Shown piece after piece: positions 7,672 through 16,236 of a DNA stretch of 64,000 bases (within the stretch, counting starts at the first letter, position 1; every line of letters begins with the position of its first letter). A program made the position numbers and the translations under genes. This DNA comes from Poriferisodalis sp965231925 (GTDB taxonomy: Bacteria; Actinomycetota; Acidimicrobiia; Acidimicrobiales; Poriferisodalaceae): the NCBI GenBank assembly GCA_965231925.1, contig OZ246894.1, positions 3,658,001-3,722,000 of the forward strand. The letters run 5' to 3'. The notes beneath the pieces were generated by a model. That model ran no database searches. It was not told the origin of the DNA and saw only the letters and a program-made list of their open reading frames with translations.

Positions 7672-8370
7672 GTGCTGCGTGCCATTTCCTATGCCCGGGT
7701 TTCCACCGGGGCACAGGCCCGGTCAGGTCTGGGCACCGACGCCCAGCACCGGGCAGTGGCACGCGAGGCCCGAGCACGCGGCTGGCACGTCGTCAGCCGC
7801 ATCACCGACGATGCCGTCTCGGGCACGATCCCCACCCAGCGCAGGCCCAAGCTGAGCAATGCGCTCGCCCAGCTGGCGTGCGGCGAAGCCGACGTGCTCG
7901 CCGTCGCCCGATCAGACCGACTCGCGCGTACCGCAATCGAGCTGCTGCAACTCCACGAACGCGCCGAAGCCGAAGGGTGGACCCTCGCCGCTCTCGACGC
8001 CCCCGGCGAACTGACCGGCCCTGAAGGGCGGATGTATCTCGGAGTGCGCGCGGTGTTCGCCGAGTTCGAGGCCGCTATGGCAAGCGCCCGCACCTGCGAT
8101 GCGCTCGCAGTTGCCCGCAGCCGCGGCGTTCGCCTCGGCAGGCGCAGCCAGCACGACGACGCCACCAAAGCACTCGCCGCACAGCTGCGCTCATCAGGCC
8201 ACAGCTACGGCCAGATCGCCACGGCGCTCACCGAAGCCGGCATCGCCACGCCTACCGGCAACACACAATGGAAGCGCTCGTCGGTGCAATCCCTGCTGCG
8301 AACCATCGACCACGACCGCCAAGCCCGCGCCCAGGCCGACCGCTGGACCGCCGAGCAAGCCCAAGACTGA
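7672..8370 (+). CDS. Small serine recombinase (resolvase/invertase family)
   Basis: 232-residue site-specific recombinase. The catalytic domain opens MLRAISYARVSTGAQ with the nucleophilic Ser in YARVS, then shows AVARSDRLAR (about 78-87) with the active-site Arg pair, and the E-helix YLGVRAVFAEFEAAM. The C-terminal helix-turn-helix (GHSYGQIATALTEAGIATPTG) and short tail resemble stand-alone resolvases rather than large phage integrases. The GTG at 7672 follows an AAAGG site. A decayed copy of its 3' half lies 3 kb upstream. It probably mobilised or rearranged the 2.5-8.5 kb accessory block, but no attachment sites could be fixed. Confidence 0.92.
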   Translation: MLRAISYARVSTGAQARSGLGTDAQHRAVAREARARGWHVVSRITDDAVSGTIPTQRRPKLSNALAQLACGEADVLAVARSDRLARTAIELLQLHERAEAEGWTLAALDAPGELTGPEGRMYLGVRAVFAEFEAAMASARTCDALAVARSRGVRLGRRSQHDDATKALAAQLRSSGHSYGQIATALTEAGIATPTGNTQWKRSSVQSLLRTIDHDRQARAQADRWTAEQAQD

Positions 8371-8455
8371 CACCGGCACCGCAACACCTGCGGCTCTCCC
8401 GTGCCCGGCTCAGCCGCGACAGCATGGCCGAGCGCCCGCTACAGCAGACCGGAAC
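7916..8455 (+). repeat. Direct repeat, right copy
   Basis: Right copy of the repeat described at 4917-5442. It begins inside the intact recombinase, at the CCGACTCGCGC that follows the catalytic arginine region, and runs 85 bases past its stop. It ends 22 bases before the glyA stop codon, so the repeat edge coincides with the edge of the conserved backbone. Confidence 0.85.
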
Positions 8456-8477
8456 GACTCCGGTCGCACGTACCGCA

Positions 8478-9746
8478 TCAGCGGTCGTACGGCGGGAAAC
8501 CGGCGCACAGATCAGCGACTTCGGCGCGGACCTGGGCGATGACGGACTCATCGTCGGGGGTACGCAGCACTCGCGCGGTGAATTCGGCGATCTTCGCCAT
8601 CTCGTCTGGTCCCATGCCCTGGGTGGTGACCGACGGGGTGCCCATCCGCAAGCCGCTGGTGACGAACGGCGAGCGAGGGTCATCGGGGATGGAATTGCGG
8701 TTGAGTGTGACGCCGGCCGCATCGAGCGCTTCCTGGGCCACCTTGCCGGTCAAGTCGGCGTCGAAGGTGCGCAGGTCGATGAGCAGCAGGTGATTGTCGG
8801 TGCCGCCCGAGACCAGCCGGAAGCCGTGATTGCCGAGTGCGTCTGCCAGAGCGGCCGCGTTTTCGACAATGCGGGCCTGGTACGCGGCGAACTCGGGCCG
8901 CGCGGCCTCGGCGAATCCCACCGCCTTGGCGGCAACAGCATGATCGAGCGGGCCGCCCTGACTGCCGGGGAACACCGCTGAGTCGATGCGCTTGGCGTAT
9001 TCCTGGGTGCACAGGATCGTGCCGCCACGCGGTCCGCGCATGGTCTTGTGCGTCGTGAAGGTGACGATGTCGGCATAGGGCACCGGATTCACGTGCACGC
9101 CGCCGACGATCAGCCCGGCGATGTGCGCTGCATCAAACATGAAGATCGCGCCGATCTCGTCGCAGATTTCGCGGAACGGCACTGGGTCGATGCGGCGGGG
9201 ATATGCCGTCGCGCCAGCCACGATCAGTTTGGGCCGATGCTCGCGGGCCAACTCGGCCATAGCGTCGTAGTCGATCCGCTCGTCGCTGGGCGTCAGGCCA
9301 TAGCTCACGAAGTTGTAGAGCCGCCCGCTGACATTGACAGGCGAACCATGGGTCAGGTGCCCGCCTTGGTCGAGGCTCATGCCCATCACGGTGTCGCCGA
9401 TGTCGAGGAGCGCCAGGTACACCGCAGCGTTGGCCTGTGAACCCGAATGGGGCTGCACGTTCGCGTGCTCGGCGCCGAACAGTGCCTTGACCCGATCGAT
9501 CGCGAGCTGCTCGGCGGTGTCTGCGTTGGCGTTGCCGCCGTAGTAGCGCCGGCGCGGGTAGCCCTCGCTGTACTTGTTGGTGAGCACGCTGCCGGTCGCG
9601 GCCATCACAGCCGGCGACGCGAAGTTCTCCGACGCAATGAGCTGCACCGTGGTCATCTGGCGCTCGAACTCGGCTGCCAGCACGACATCGATCTCGGGAT
9701 CGCCGAGCGGTGCCCAGCTCGCTGCTGTGGGGTGCGTGCGGGTCAT
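8478..9746 (-). CDS. glyA: Serine hydroxymethyltransferase
   Basis: PLP enzyme converting serine and tetrahydrofolate to glycine and 5,10-methylene-THF, the main one-carbon source. 422 residues, normal length. The PLP lysine motif TFTTHKTMRGPRGG is present (about 227-240), with the N-terminal LIASENFASPAV and YYGGNANADTAEQLAIDR signatures. The ATG at 9746 has AAGGAG upstream. It belongs to the minus-strand backbone run (prfA, prmC-tsaC, rpiB, glyA) and is followed directly by the accessory recombinase block, where rfe or the atp operon would be expected. Confidence 0.97.
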   Translation of the reverse strand: MTRTHPTAASWAPLGDPEIDVVLAAEFERQMTTVQLIASENFASPAVMAATGSVLTNKYSEGYPRRRYYGGNANADTAEQLAIDRVKALFGAEHANVQPHSGSQANAAVYLALLDIGDTVMGMSLDQGGHLTHGSPVNVSGRLYNFVSYGLTPSDERIDYDAMAELAREHRPKLIVAGATAYPRRIDPVPFREICDEIGAIFMFDAAHIAGLIVGGVHVNPVPYADIVTFTTHKTMRGPRGGTILCTQEYAKRIDSAVFPGSQGGPLDHAVAAKAVGFAEAARPEFAAYQARIVENAAALADALGNHGFRLVSGGTDNHLLLIDLRTFDADLTGKVAQEALDAAGVTLNRNSIPDDPRSPFVTSGLRMGTPSVTTQGMGPDEMAKIAEFTARVLRTPDDESVIAQVRAEVADLCAGFPPYDR

Positions 9747-9817
9747 GAAGATGTGTCTCCTTGCGGTGCCCGGCGTGTGCGGGGTGCCTCAGTTCAGCTT
9801 CGGATGCACAGGCGGTC

Positions 9818-10291
9818 TCAGCGCCGGCCGAGTGCGTCGATCTTGTCCACCCGTCGCTGATGCCGCCCGCCTTCGAACACCGATGCAAGGTACGCATCGA
9901 GTGCGTCTACTGCCGCTCCGGCATCCACGAGGCGGGCGCCGAGACAGATCACGTTGGCGTCGTTGTGCTCACGGGCGAGCCGGGCGGATGTCTCGTCGTG
10001 AACGGTGGCCGCACGGATTCCGGCCACCTTGCCGGCGGCCATCGCGATGCCGATGCCGCTGCCGCACACAGCCACACCGAGGTCTGCTGTCCGGTTCGCC
10101 ACCGCCTTGCCGACGGCCTCGCCAAAATCGGGGTAGTCGACCGACTCCGGGCCATTGGTGCCCAAGTCCACCACCTCGTAGCCGCTGCCGCGCAGATGTT
10201 GCACCAAGCGATCCTTCAGTTCCCAGCCGGCGTGGTCGGCTGCGAGCGCTATGGACGGCGTGGTCGGATTTGGCGAATTGCCGTGAGACAC
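9818..10291 (-). CDS. rpiB: Ribose-5-phosphate isomerase B
   Basis: Interconverts ribose-5-phosphate and ribulose-5-phosphate in the pentose phosphate pathway. 157 residues of the RpiB/LacAB fold. Visible marks are ALAADHAGWELK near the N-terminus, the active-site cysteine loop VAVCGSGIGIAMAAGKVAGIRAA (written here in parts: VAVCGSGIG, then KVAGIRAA) and the HNDANVICLGAR segment. The start is a GTG at 10291. It lies between prmC-tsaC and glyA on the same strand. Confidence 0.95.
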   Translation of the reverse strand: MSHGNSPNPTTPSIALAADHAGWELKDRLVQHLRGSGYEVVDLGTNGPESVDYPDFGEAVGKAVANRTADLGVAVCGSGIGIAMAAGKVAGIRAATVHDETSARLAREHNDANVICLGARLVDAGAAVDALDAYLASVFEGGRHQRRVDKIDALGRR

Positions 10292-10320
10292 GGCGCAATT
10301 CTGGCAGCCGCCGCTGCGGC

Positions 10321-11859
10321 TCAGGTGCCAGATTTGTCAGGAATTTCCGGGAATTCGATCAGCTCGGCGGGCACGGCGCCCGCTCGCAGCACCACGGGTT
10401 CCGTTCCGGTCACATCGACCACCGTCGACGCGACACCGCCGGGCGCGAAGCCGTCGATGACACCGTCGTGTCCCGGCCCGATGGCCAGGTTCTGTGCTGC
10501 GGACATGGCCCAGGCGGGAGTTTCAGCGCCGTGACGGTTGGCGCTGGTGCCGGTGACCGGTCCGACTTCGTCGATGAGCCAGCGCAGCCAGCCCAGCGCC
10601 GGCGCCCGCACACCGAGCGTCTCGCGACCATGCAGCGGATCGGGGCCGCCCCGCCGACGGGCCACGAGCGTCAACCCGCCGGGCCAAAAGCGCTCGGCGA
10701 GCGCTCGGGCTGCGGGGCTCAGCTCCACCAGCTCCTCGGCCTGCGTGAGTCCCGACACCAGGATCGGCATGGGTTCGCTGCGGGGACGCTCCTTCGCTTC
10801 GCAGACACGGGCGACCGCATTGGTGTCGGCGTAGCGAGCCATGATCCCGCAGAGCGTGTCGGTGGGCGCCACCACGAACTCGCCGTCTCGCAAGCGATCG
10901 GCCGCCCGGCCGATGACGTGGGCATCGGGTTCGTCGTGCGGACGAACCGCAACGAGCACTCGATCGAGGCCGGCGAGATCCGGTTCGATGCGCACTCCCT
11001 CATACCCGCGGGCGCCTGCCATGTCCTTGACCACTGAGCCGTGATCCGAAGCGATCTCCAGCACCAGCAGACCGCCCGGCGCCAGCCAGCCACGGGCATC
11101 ACGCACGATCGTGCGCACTGCACTGAGCCCGTCGGGTCCCGCGTAGAGGGCTGCTTTCGGCTCCCAGCGGTCGATCTCGGCGGGGAGCACATCGCCATCG
11201 GCCACATACGGCGGGTTCGCCACGATCGCATCGAGTCGCTCGCGTAGCGGCGCCACTTCACCTCCACCGAGGCCGGGATCGGGCGCGCCCTCGAGTGCGT
11301 CGAACCAATCTCCCTGATGCAGCGAGACCCGGCTTGCAGCACTCCCCAGGCCAGCCAGGTTGGCTCCCGCGAGTGCCAGCGCATCGGCCGAACGATCGGT
11401 GGCGAACACGCGGGCCTGGGGAACTTCGTGAGCAATCGACAGCGCAATCGCTCCGCAGCCCGTGCCGAGATCGGCCACGCACACCTCGGTGATGCGTCGG
11501 CGTCGCACCGTGCGGTTGAGCCAGTCGATGGCAATGCCGGCAACCACCTCGGTCTCGGGGCGGGGGATGAGCGCCCGCTGATCGACTGCGAGGTCGAGCC
11601 TGCGAAAGCCCCAGCTGCCCAGCACGTACTGCAACGGCTCGCCCGCCAACCGGCGGGCGGCCATGGCGTCGGCGTGGGCGACCATGCGCGCTGTCATCGG
11701 CGTCTGCGGCGCCAAGGCGACCTCGGCGGCGCTGGCACCGCTGGCTTCTGCCGCTATGCGGCGCGCGCTCACCTCGGGTTCGGTCACGCCGCCGGCTGCA
11801 AACTGTTCGCGCAGCCCCCGGTACAGGTCGCCCAGCGTCAACCCGTCCTTGCCAGCCAT
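10321..11859 (-). CDS. prmC: Fusion of PrmC (release-factor glutamine methyltransferase) and TsaC/Sua5 (threonylcarbamoyl-AMP synthase)
   Basis: 512-residue two-domain protein. Residues 1 to about 305 are PrmC/HemK: substrate region (PLQYVLGSWGF, LIPRPETE), SAM-binding DLGTGCGAIAL (130-140) and the catalytic NPPY (215-218); it N5-methylates the Gln of the GGQ loop of release factors. Residues from about 315 are a YrdC/Sua5 domain (APTDTLCGI, KERPRSEPMPI, GTSAN) that makes threonylcarbamoyl-AMP for tRNA t6A. The ATG at 11859 lies 34 bases after the prfA stop, so substrate and modifying enzyme share an operon. In mycobacteria these are two adjacent genes (hemK and Rv1301), so a fusion here is reasonable. 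No in-frame break is seen. Confidence 0.93.
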   Translation of the reverse strand: MAGKDGLTLGDLYRGLREQFAAGGVTEPEVSARRIAAEASGASAAEVALAPQTPMTARMVAHADAMAARRLAGEPLQYVLGSWGFRRLDLAVDQRALIPRPETEVVAGIAIDWLNRTVRRRRITEVCVADLGTGCGAIALSIAHEVPQARVFATDRSADALALAGANLAGLGSAASRVSLHQGDWFDALEGAPDPGLGGGEVAPLRERLDAIVANPPYVADGDVLPAEIDRWEPKAALYAGPDGLSAVRTIVRDARGWLAPGGLLVLEIASDHGSVVKDMAGARGYEGVRIEPDLAGLDRVLVAVRPHDEPDAHVIGRAADRLRDGEFVVAPTDTLCGIMARYADTNAVARVCEAKERPRSEPMPILVSGLTQAEELVELSPAARALAERFWPGGLTLVARRRGGPDPLHGRETLGVRAPALGWLRWLIDEVGPVTGTSANRHGAETPAWAMSAAQNLAIGPGHDGVIDGFAPGGVASTVVDVTGTEPVVLRAGAVPAELIEFPEIPDKSGT

Positions 11860-11893
11860 GGCCGGATCCGGTCCCCCTCGCCCGGCAGCCGCG

Positions 11894-13000
11894 TCACTCG
11901 CCGGCGCCGGCGAGGGCGGCAGCGAGCTGCTGTGTGCGCTCGGCGCTCGCGAGGGCCTCGATGAACTCGTCCAATTCGCCGGCGAGGACGCGATCCAGCT
12001 TGTAGATCGTGAGGCCGACCCGGTGGTCGGTGACCCGATTCTCCTTGAAGTTGTAGGTGCGGATCTTCTCAGAACGGCCGCCGCCACGGACCTGATCTCG
12101 CTTGTGGGCCGCAACTTCGGCGGCGTGGGCCTCCTGCTGCAGCTGCAAGAGCCGCGAGCGCAGCACGCGCATGGCCTTGGCCCGGTTCTGGAGCTGGCTC
12201 TTCTCGTCCTGCATCGACACCACGACCCCGGTGGGCTTGTGGGTGACCCGCACGGCCGAATCGGTGGTGTTGACCGACTGGCCACCGGGTCCCGATGACC
12301 GGAACGTGTCGACCACGAGATCGTTCGGGTCGACCTCGACGTCGACCTCTTCGGCTTCGGGCAACACGCTGACCGTCGCCGAAGAGGTGTGGACGCGGCC
12401 CTGAGATTCGGTCACCGGCACGCGCTGCACCCGGTGCGGTCCTCCCTCGTGCTTGAGGAGCCGCCACACGTTCGGGCCGCGCACAGCGAACGTCACGTTG
12501 GTGAATCCGCCCATGTCGCTGTCCTGGCTGCCGAGCAGCTCCAACGACCAACCGGATTGCGCCGACGCGTACGCCCGATACATCTCGAACAGGTCTCGTG
12601 CCCAGATGTTGGCTTCCTCACCACCCTCGGCCCCTTGGATCTCGACGATGACGTCGCGCCCGTCATTCGGATCCCGCGGAAGCAGCAAGACCTTCAGTTG
12701 CTCGTCGAGCTCTGCCGCCCGCGCGGTCGCGACTTCCAACATCTCGGAGATCTCGGCTGCGTCGTCGCCATCGCTGGTGTCGAGGAGATCCTTGGCTGCT
12801 TCGGCGTCGGCAAGTGCCTCTTGGGCCTGGTGAGCCACGTCGATGATCTCGCCGATCCGAGCGAGCCTCCGTCCGAGTTCGGCGAATTGAGCGCGATCCC
12901 CCACCGCAGCGCCTTCGCCCAGCTGTCGTTCGAGCTCGGTTCGCTCGGCCTCGAGCGCGTCGAGCCGCTCGGATTCGAAGGCTTCGAAGGTGCCCGACAC
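11894..13000 (-). CDS. prfA: Peptide chain release factor 1
   Basis: RF1 ends translation at UAA and UAG. 368 residues, slightly longer than usual. The catalytic GGQ motif is in SSGPGGQSVNTT (about 241-252), and the codon-recognition tripeptide is PVT within PVTESQGRVHTSS, the RF1 form (RF2 has SPF). An N-terminal coiled coil (about 1-95) is seen. The upstream region carries the unknown gene at 13034-14110; downstream is its modifying enzyme PrmC. Confidence 0.97.
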   Translation of the reverse strand: MSGTFEAFESERLDALEAERTELERQLGEGAAVGDRAQFAELGRRLARIGEIIDVAHQAQEALADAEAAKDLLDTSDGDDAAEISEMLEVATARAAELDEQLKVLLLPRDPNDGRDVIVEIQGAEGGEEANIWARDLFEMYRAYASAQSGWSLELLGSQDSDMGGFTNVTFAVRGPNVWRLLKHEGGPHRVQRVPVTESQGRVHTSSATVSVLPEAEEVDVEVDPNDLVVDTFRSSGPGGQSVNTTDSAVRVTHKPTGVVVSMQDEKSQLQNRAKAMRVLRSRLLQLQQEAHAAEVAAHKRDQVRGGGRSEKIRTYNFKENRVTDHRVGLTIYKLDRVLAGELDEFIEALASAERTQQLAAALAGAGE

Positions 13001-13033
13001 GCGTTCAGGCTAACTGCGGGGCTAGTGGGCGGA

Positions 13034-14110
13034 TCAGGAGCTCGAGGCGGTGATGGCGCTCCACCGATCGTCAACCTCGACGATCTGCGCAGGCCTGCGA
13101 AGCCTGGCCGACATCTTCTCGATGACGTCGTGAGCGTCGCGTCGAGGCAGCGCCACCACCAGTTCGGCGTCAGGATCGAGGAATAACCGGGCATCGGCCG
13201 CGAAGGGCACCACATCGAGATCGATGCCGACGCACGCCACCACCACCAGGCGGCGACCGTCGGGCGTCAGGCCGTAGGCCACAGCAGGCGCCGGTTCCTT
13301 CGGACCTCCGCGAGGCAGCGGCGACGACGACGCTCGCAGGCGGCCTGCGCCGACGAGGTCCGGACGCCGTATCAAGAGCGCGCGAAGCCAGCGGGCTGCC
13401 GACAAGCGATTGAGCGGGTGCGGCGACGCGCCGGGCGAGCGGTGCGCCCGCACCACCTCGGCAACTCGACGTATGGCTTCGGGCGTCGGCTCATCTGCGT
13501 GCAGCAGCGAAAATGCCTCTCGATCGTGGGCACCGACACCTACCTCGATCTGCCACTCCGTCGAGGCCTCGCCTGGATCGCCAGAATCGTCGTCGTCGTT
13601 GCCGGCTGCCGTGGCGCCGCTGGGAGCCGCGGCAACGATGCGGGCCACTTCGAGACCTTCGACCTCACCCGTGATCACGCCGTGCTCGACGGCGACCTCG
13701 ACGCCGGCAGCACCGAGCAGCGCTACCAGCTCGGGCACACGCGGCGGTGGAGGCTCGGTGGGCCGCGCCGCCGCCTCGGCAACGGTGGCATGGGCCCCTT
13801 CGATCTGCCACACGATCGGTGCCCTCTCGAAGCACGCTGCCCGCCGGGCGAGCACGCCGCTGTGGTGGGTGGCGAAGACATGCACGCCGTCGCATCCAGT
13901 GCGCACCGCCAGCGCCAGCGCGCCGCCAAGGGCTCGCTCAGCGCGTTCTTGCGCGAGGCACACGACGGTGGTTTCGGTGCCTGTGACGACGGCCAGAGCG
14001 CCGTCATCGGTTCCCGAGACCTCGCCCAGTTCGAACCCAAGAGCATCGCGGGTCAGGGCCCGCAGCTTTGCCGCGTGAAGCGCCCGGATGCGATCAGCGT
14101 CGAGCGCCAT
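13034..14110 (-). CDS. Hypothetical protein between rpmE and prfA
   Basis: 358 residues with no family recognised. The N-terminal 110 residues (MALDADRIRALHAAKLRAL, then TETTVVCLAQERAERALGGAL and HVFATHHSGVLARRA) look like a compact alpha/beta domain. A Pro- and Asp-rich linker (about 165-185) follows, then a second region with repeated hydrophobic strands (RRLVVVACVGIDLDVVPF, ELVVALPRRDAHDVIEKM). No signal peptide or transmembrane segment. Its place inside the translation/termination cluster (rpmE, prfA, prmC) suggests a housekeeping role, perhaps with tRNA or ribosomes, but this is inference only. Confidence 0.75.
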   Translation of the reverse strand: MALDADRIRALHAAKLRALTRDALGFELGEVSGTDDGALAVVTGTETTVVCLAQERAERALGGALALAVRTGCDGVHVFATHHSGVLARRAACFERAPIVWQIEGAHATVAEAAARPTEPPPPRVPELVALLGAAGVEVAVEHGVITGEVEGLEVARIVAAAPSGATAAGNDDDDSGDPGEASTEWQIEVGVGAHDREAFSLLHADEPTPEAIRRVAEVVRAHRSPGASPHPLNRLSAARWLRALLIRRPDLVGAGRLRASSSPLPRGGPKEPAPAVAYGLTPDGRRLVVVACVGIDLDVVPFAADARLFLDPDAELVVALPRRDAHDVIEKMSARLRRPAQIVEVDDRWSAITASSS

Positions 14111-14207
14111 AGCGGGTGCCCTCAGGCGTGCAGCGAATTGGGACGGTGGGGCTGGCTCATCGATGATGCTCGCAGCACCCGTCGGCCGCGCCGCACTGAT
14201 GGCCCGT

Positions 14208-14465
14208 TCAGCCCCGCCGCTTCCGCTGGCCGTAACGGCGCTCGAAGCGCTCCACGCGGCCCGCCGTATCGACGATCTTCATCTGGCCGGTGAAGAAGGG
14301 GTGGCTGGCGCTGGACAGCTCGACGTTGGCCAGCGGATACGTGTTGCCATCGGTCCACTCGATCGTGTCGTTCGTCTCGACCGTGGACTGCGTGAGGAAA
14401 GCAAAGTCGGCGCTGGCGTCCCGGAAGACCACTGGCCGGTAGTTCGGATGGATGTCGCTCTTCAT
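14208..14465 (-). CDS. rpmE2: Ribosomal protein L31, type B
   Basis: 85 residues beginning MKSDIHPNYRPVVFRDASAD, the hallmark of the cysteine-free (type B, C-minus) L31. The zinc-binding cysteines of type A L31 are absent, so the protein should not need zinc. The C-terminal part HPFFTGQMKIVDTAGRVERF is typical. It sits between rho and prfA, where mycobacteria carry rpmE. The type B form is often zinc-regulated when it is the second copy, but here it occupies the main rpmE locus. Confidence 0.95.
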   Translation of the reverse strand: MKSDIHPNYRPVVFRDASADFAFLTQSTVETNDTIEWTDGNTYPLANVELSSASHPFFTGQMKIVDTAGRVERFERRYGQRKRRG

Positions 14466-14558
14466 CGTGTTCCCTGGTTCAAAGGCACTTGTTCGACGGC
14501 TCTGGGGGCAATCAGCCTAAGAGCGAGCCGCGACAGGCGCACCCGCATCGAGCCACGA

Positions 14559-16001
14559 TCAGCGGTGCTCGCCCAAGCTGAAGCTGCGGTCGCTGTCCAA
14601 GGAGACTTCGCCGGCCTCCAGCTCGGCGACGCCGGGCAGTCCCGCGCCGAGCGCAATCTCGAGATTCGCTGCCTCGCGCAGGCGGCCTGCTACGAGGTCA
14701 TCGACTTGGTAGCCCGTCGACGTGCGTGCCGTTGCCACCATTGTGATGGAACCTGCGTCTTCAAGGTTGCGGGCACCGCCGAAGAATCTCAGCGTCGAGC
14801 TGATGGCCGCACCCACGGCGTCGGTCGGCTGGTGCCGCCCGTTCCCGCCAGCGGCATACGCCCGCGCGAGCCGTGTCAAGCCGTCGAAGAGGATGACGAC
14901 ATCGTCTCCGGCCTCCGCCATGCGCTTGGTGCGTTCCAGCGTGAGCTCGGCCACGGCGAGGTGTTCCTCAGGCGGACGATCGAATGTCGAGGCCAGTACC
15001 TCGCCCGAGGTCTCGAGTCGACGAGTCATTTCGGTGACGTCCTCGGGCCGCTCGGAGATGAGCAGAACGATCAGGTGTATGTCCGGGTGCTGTTCGCCGA
15101 CAGCAGCGGCCATGGACAAGAGCAGCGGCGACGCCGAATGCGTCCCGCTCGCGGTGAGCAGGCCGCGGGAGCCCAATCCGATCGGAGCGAGATCGTCGAC
15201 GGCGGCGAGATTCCCCGCGCCCGGCTCACTGGCCAGCGGCAGGGCGTCGGTTGGCAGCACGGGCGTGAGTTCGTCGAAGAGCGGACGATCCGGCTGATCA
15301 GGCGGCTGCTCGCCATTGAGCGTGTCGAGGCGCAGCAGTGCAGGGTTCCGTTCGCTGCGGGCTGCTGGACGGCTGACGCCGGTGATCCGATCGCCCCGGC
15401 GCAGGTCGTACTGGCGCACCTGACGGGCTGCGACATAGACGTCGTCTGCCGACGGCAAGGGGCCATTCGTGCGGAGGAATCCGTAGCCCTCATCTCGCAG
15501 ATCGAGCAGGCCGTCGCAATGGACTGTCTCGCCGACGATCTGCGCGTCGTCGCGTCCTCGTCCGCGCCGACGGCTGCGGCGGTTGCCTTCCTCGGCCACC
15601 GGCACATCCGACTCGGAAGCTCCCGAGCGGGAAGCGCCCTGTTGCTCTCGCGCTGCGGACCCGTCTTCGGCTGCAGCCCCCCGGTCGCCTGTCGTGTCCG
15701 GCGACTCGGCTGTGGCATCCGCTCCGGCTGCGGGTCCGGAGTCGGCCGGTGGCGACGGCGTGCGGGTGCGCTTGGTGACCGCTGGGGTTTCCGAAGGGGT
15801 CTGTGACGCCGTCTCGGCGGCAGCGGAGCCTTGACCATCTTCCCCGCCGGCACCGGCGGCGCCTTCGGGGGCCAAGATGGCGCTGATGATGGTGTTCTTG
15901 CGCGCCCGGGGTGCGACCTCGACGCCCAGCGCCGTGGCGATCGCCAGCAGCTCATCTCGTTCCTTGGATTCGAGCAATGCACGATCCGGCATGTCCGACA
16001 T
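14559..16001 (-). CDS. rho: Rho-family protein with degenerate ATPase domain
   Basis: 480 residues. The N-terminal SAP-like helix region and the low-complexity Arg/Gly-rich insertion (about 45-150) are typical of actinobacterial Rho. The RNA-binding cold-shock domain is intact (EGYGFLRTNG at 171-180, DDVYVAARQVRQYDLRRGD). The ATPase domain is recognisable (LAPIGLGSRGLL, TEMTRRLETSGEVLASTF, RFFGGARNLEDAGSITMVATA) but key residues are lost. The P-loop reads TASGTHSAS (283-291) where Rho has a PPKAGKT-type loop, the LLIDERPE motif is LLISERPE, and the R-loop is replaced. The protein ends about 70 residues early. The frame has no stop or visible frameshift. It cannot be assumed to hydrolyse ATP or terminate transcription. 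Confidence 0.9.
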   Translation of the reverse strand: MSDMPDRALLESKERDELLAIATALGVEVAPRARKNTIISAILAPEGAAGAGGEDGQGSAAAETASQTPSETPAVTKRTRTPSPPADSGPAAGADATAESPDTTGDRGAAAEDGSAAREQQGASRSGASESDVPVAEEGNRRSRRRGRGRDDAQIVGETVHCDGLLDLRDEGYGFLRTNGPLPSADDVYVAARQVRQYDLRRGDRITGVSRPAARSERNPALLRLDTLNGEQPPDQPDRPLFDELTPVLPTDALPLASEPGAGNLAAVDDLAPIGLGSRGLLTASGTHSASPLLLSMAAAVGEQHPDIHLIVLLISERPEDVTEMTRRLETSGEVLASTFDRPPEEHLAVAELTLERTKRMAEAGDDVVILFDGLTRLARAYAAGGNGRHQPTDAVGAAISSTLRFFGGARNLEDAGSITMVATARTSTGYQVDDLVAGRLREAANLEIALGAGLPGVAELEAGEVSLDSDRSFSLGEHR

Positions 16002-16236
16002 GGCTACCTCTGAAGCTCCGGCGTGGCCTCGCGACGCCGCCCGGGACGCGATGCGAGTGTGCGGTTCCTGTGACGGGCCTCGGCGCCCGACCCAGCGATC
16101 CGGTCCCGTGACGCCCGAGCGAGCCTTGCACTGGGGAACCGTCGATCAGCGCCGACGCTACCGCCGCCCATCCCGGACCGCTACCGGCTCTGCGATGAGC
16201 GATCCGCGAAACAGCGACCAGGCAACGCCGGACGGT

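Noticed and set aside
14208..14465. Cysteine-free L31 at the main rpmE locus as a novelty
   Set aside because: It is the ordinary type B L31, common in bacteria.
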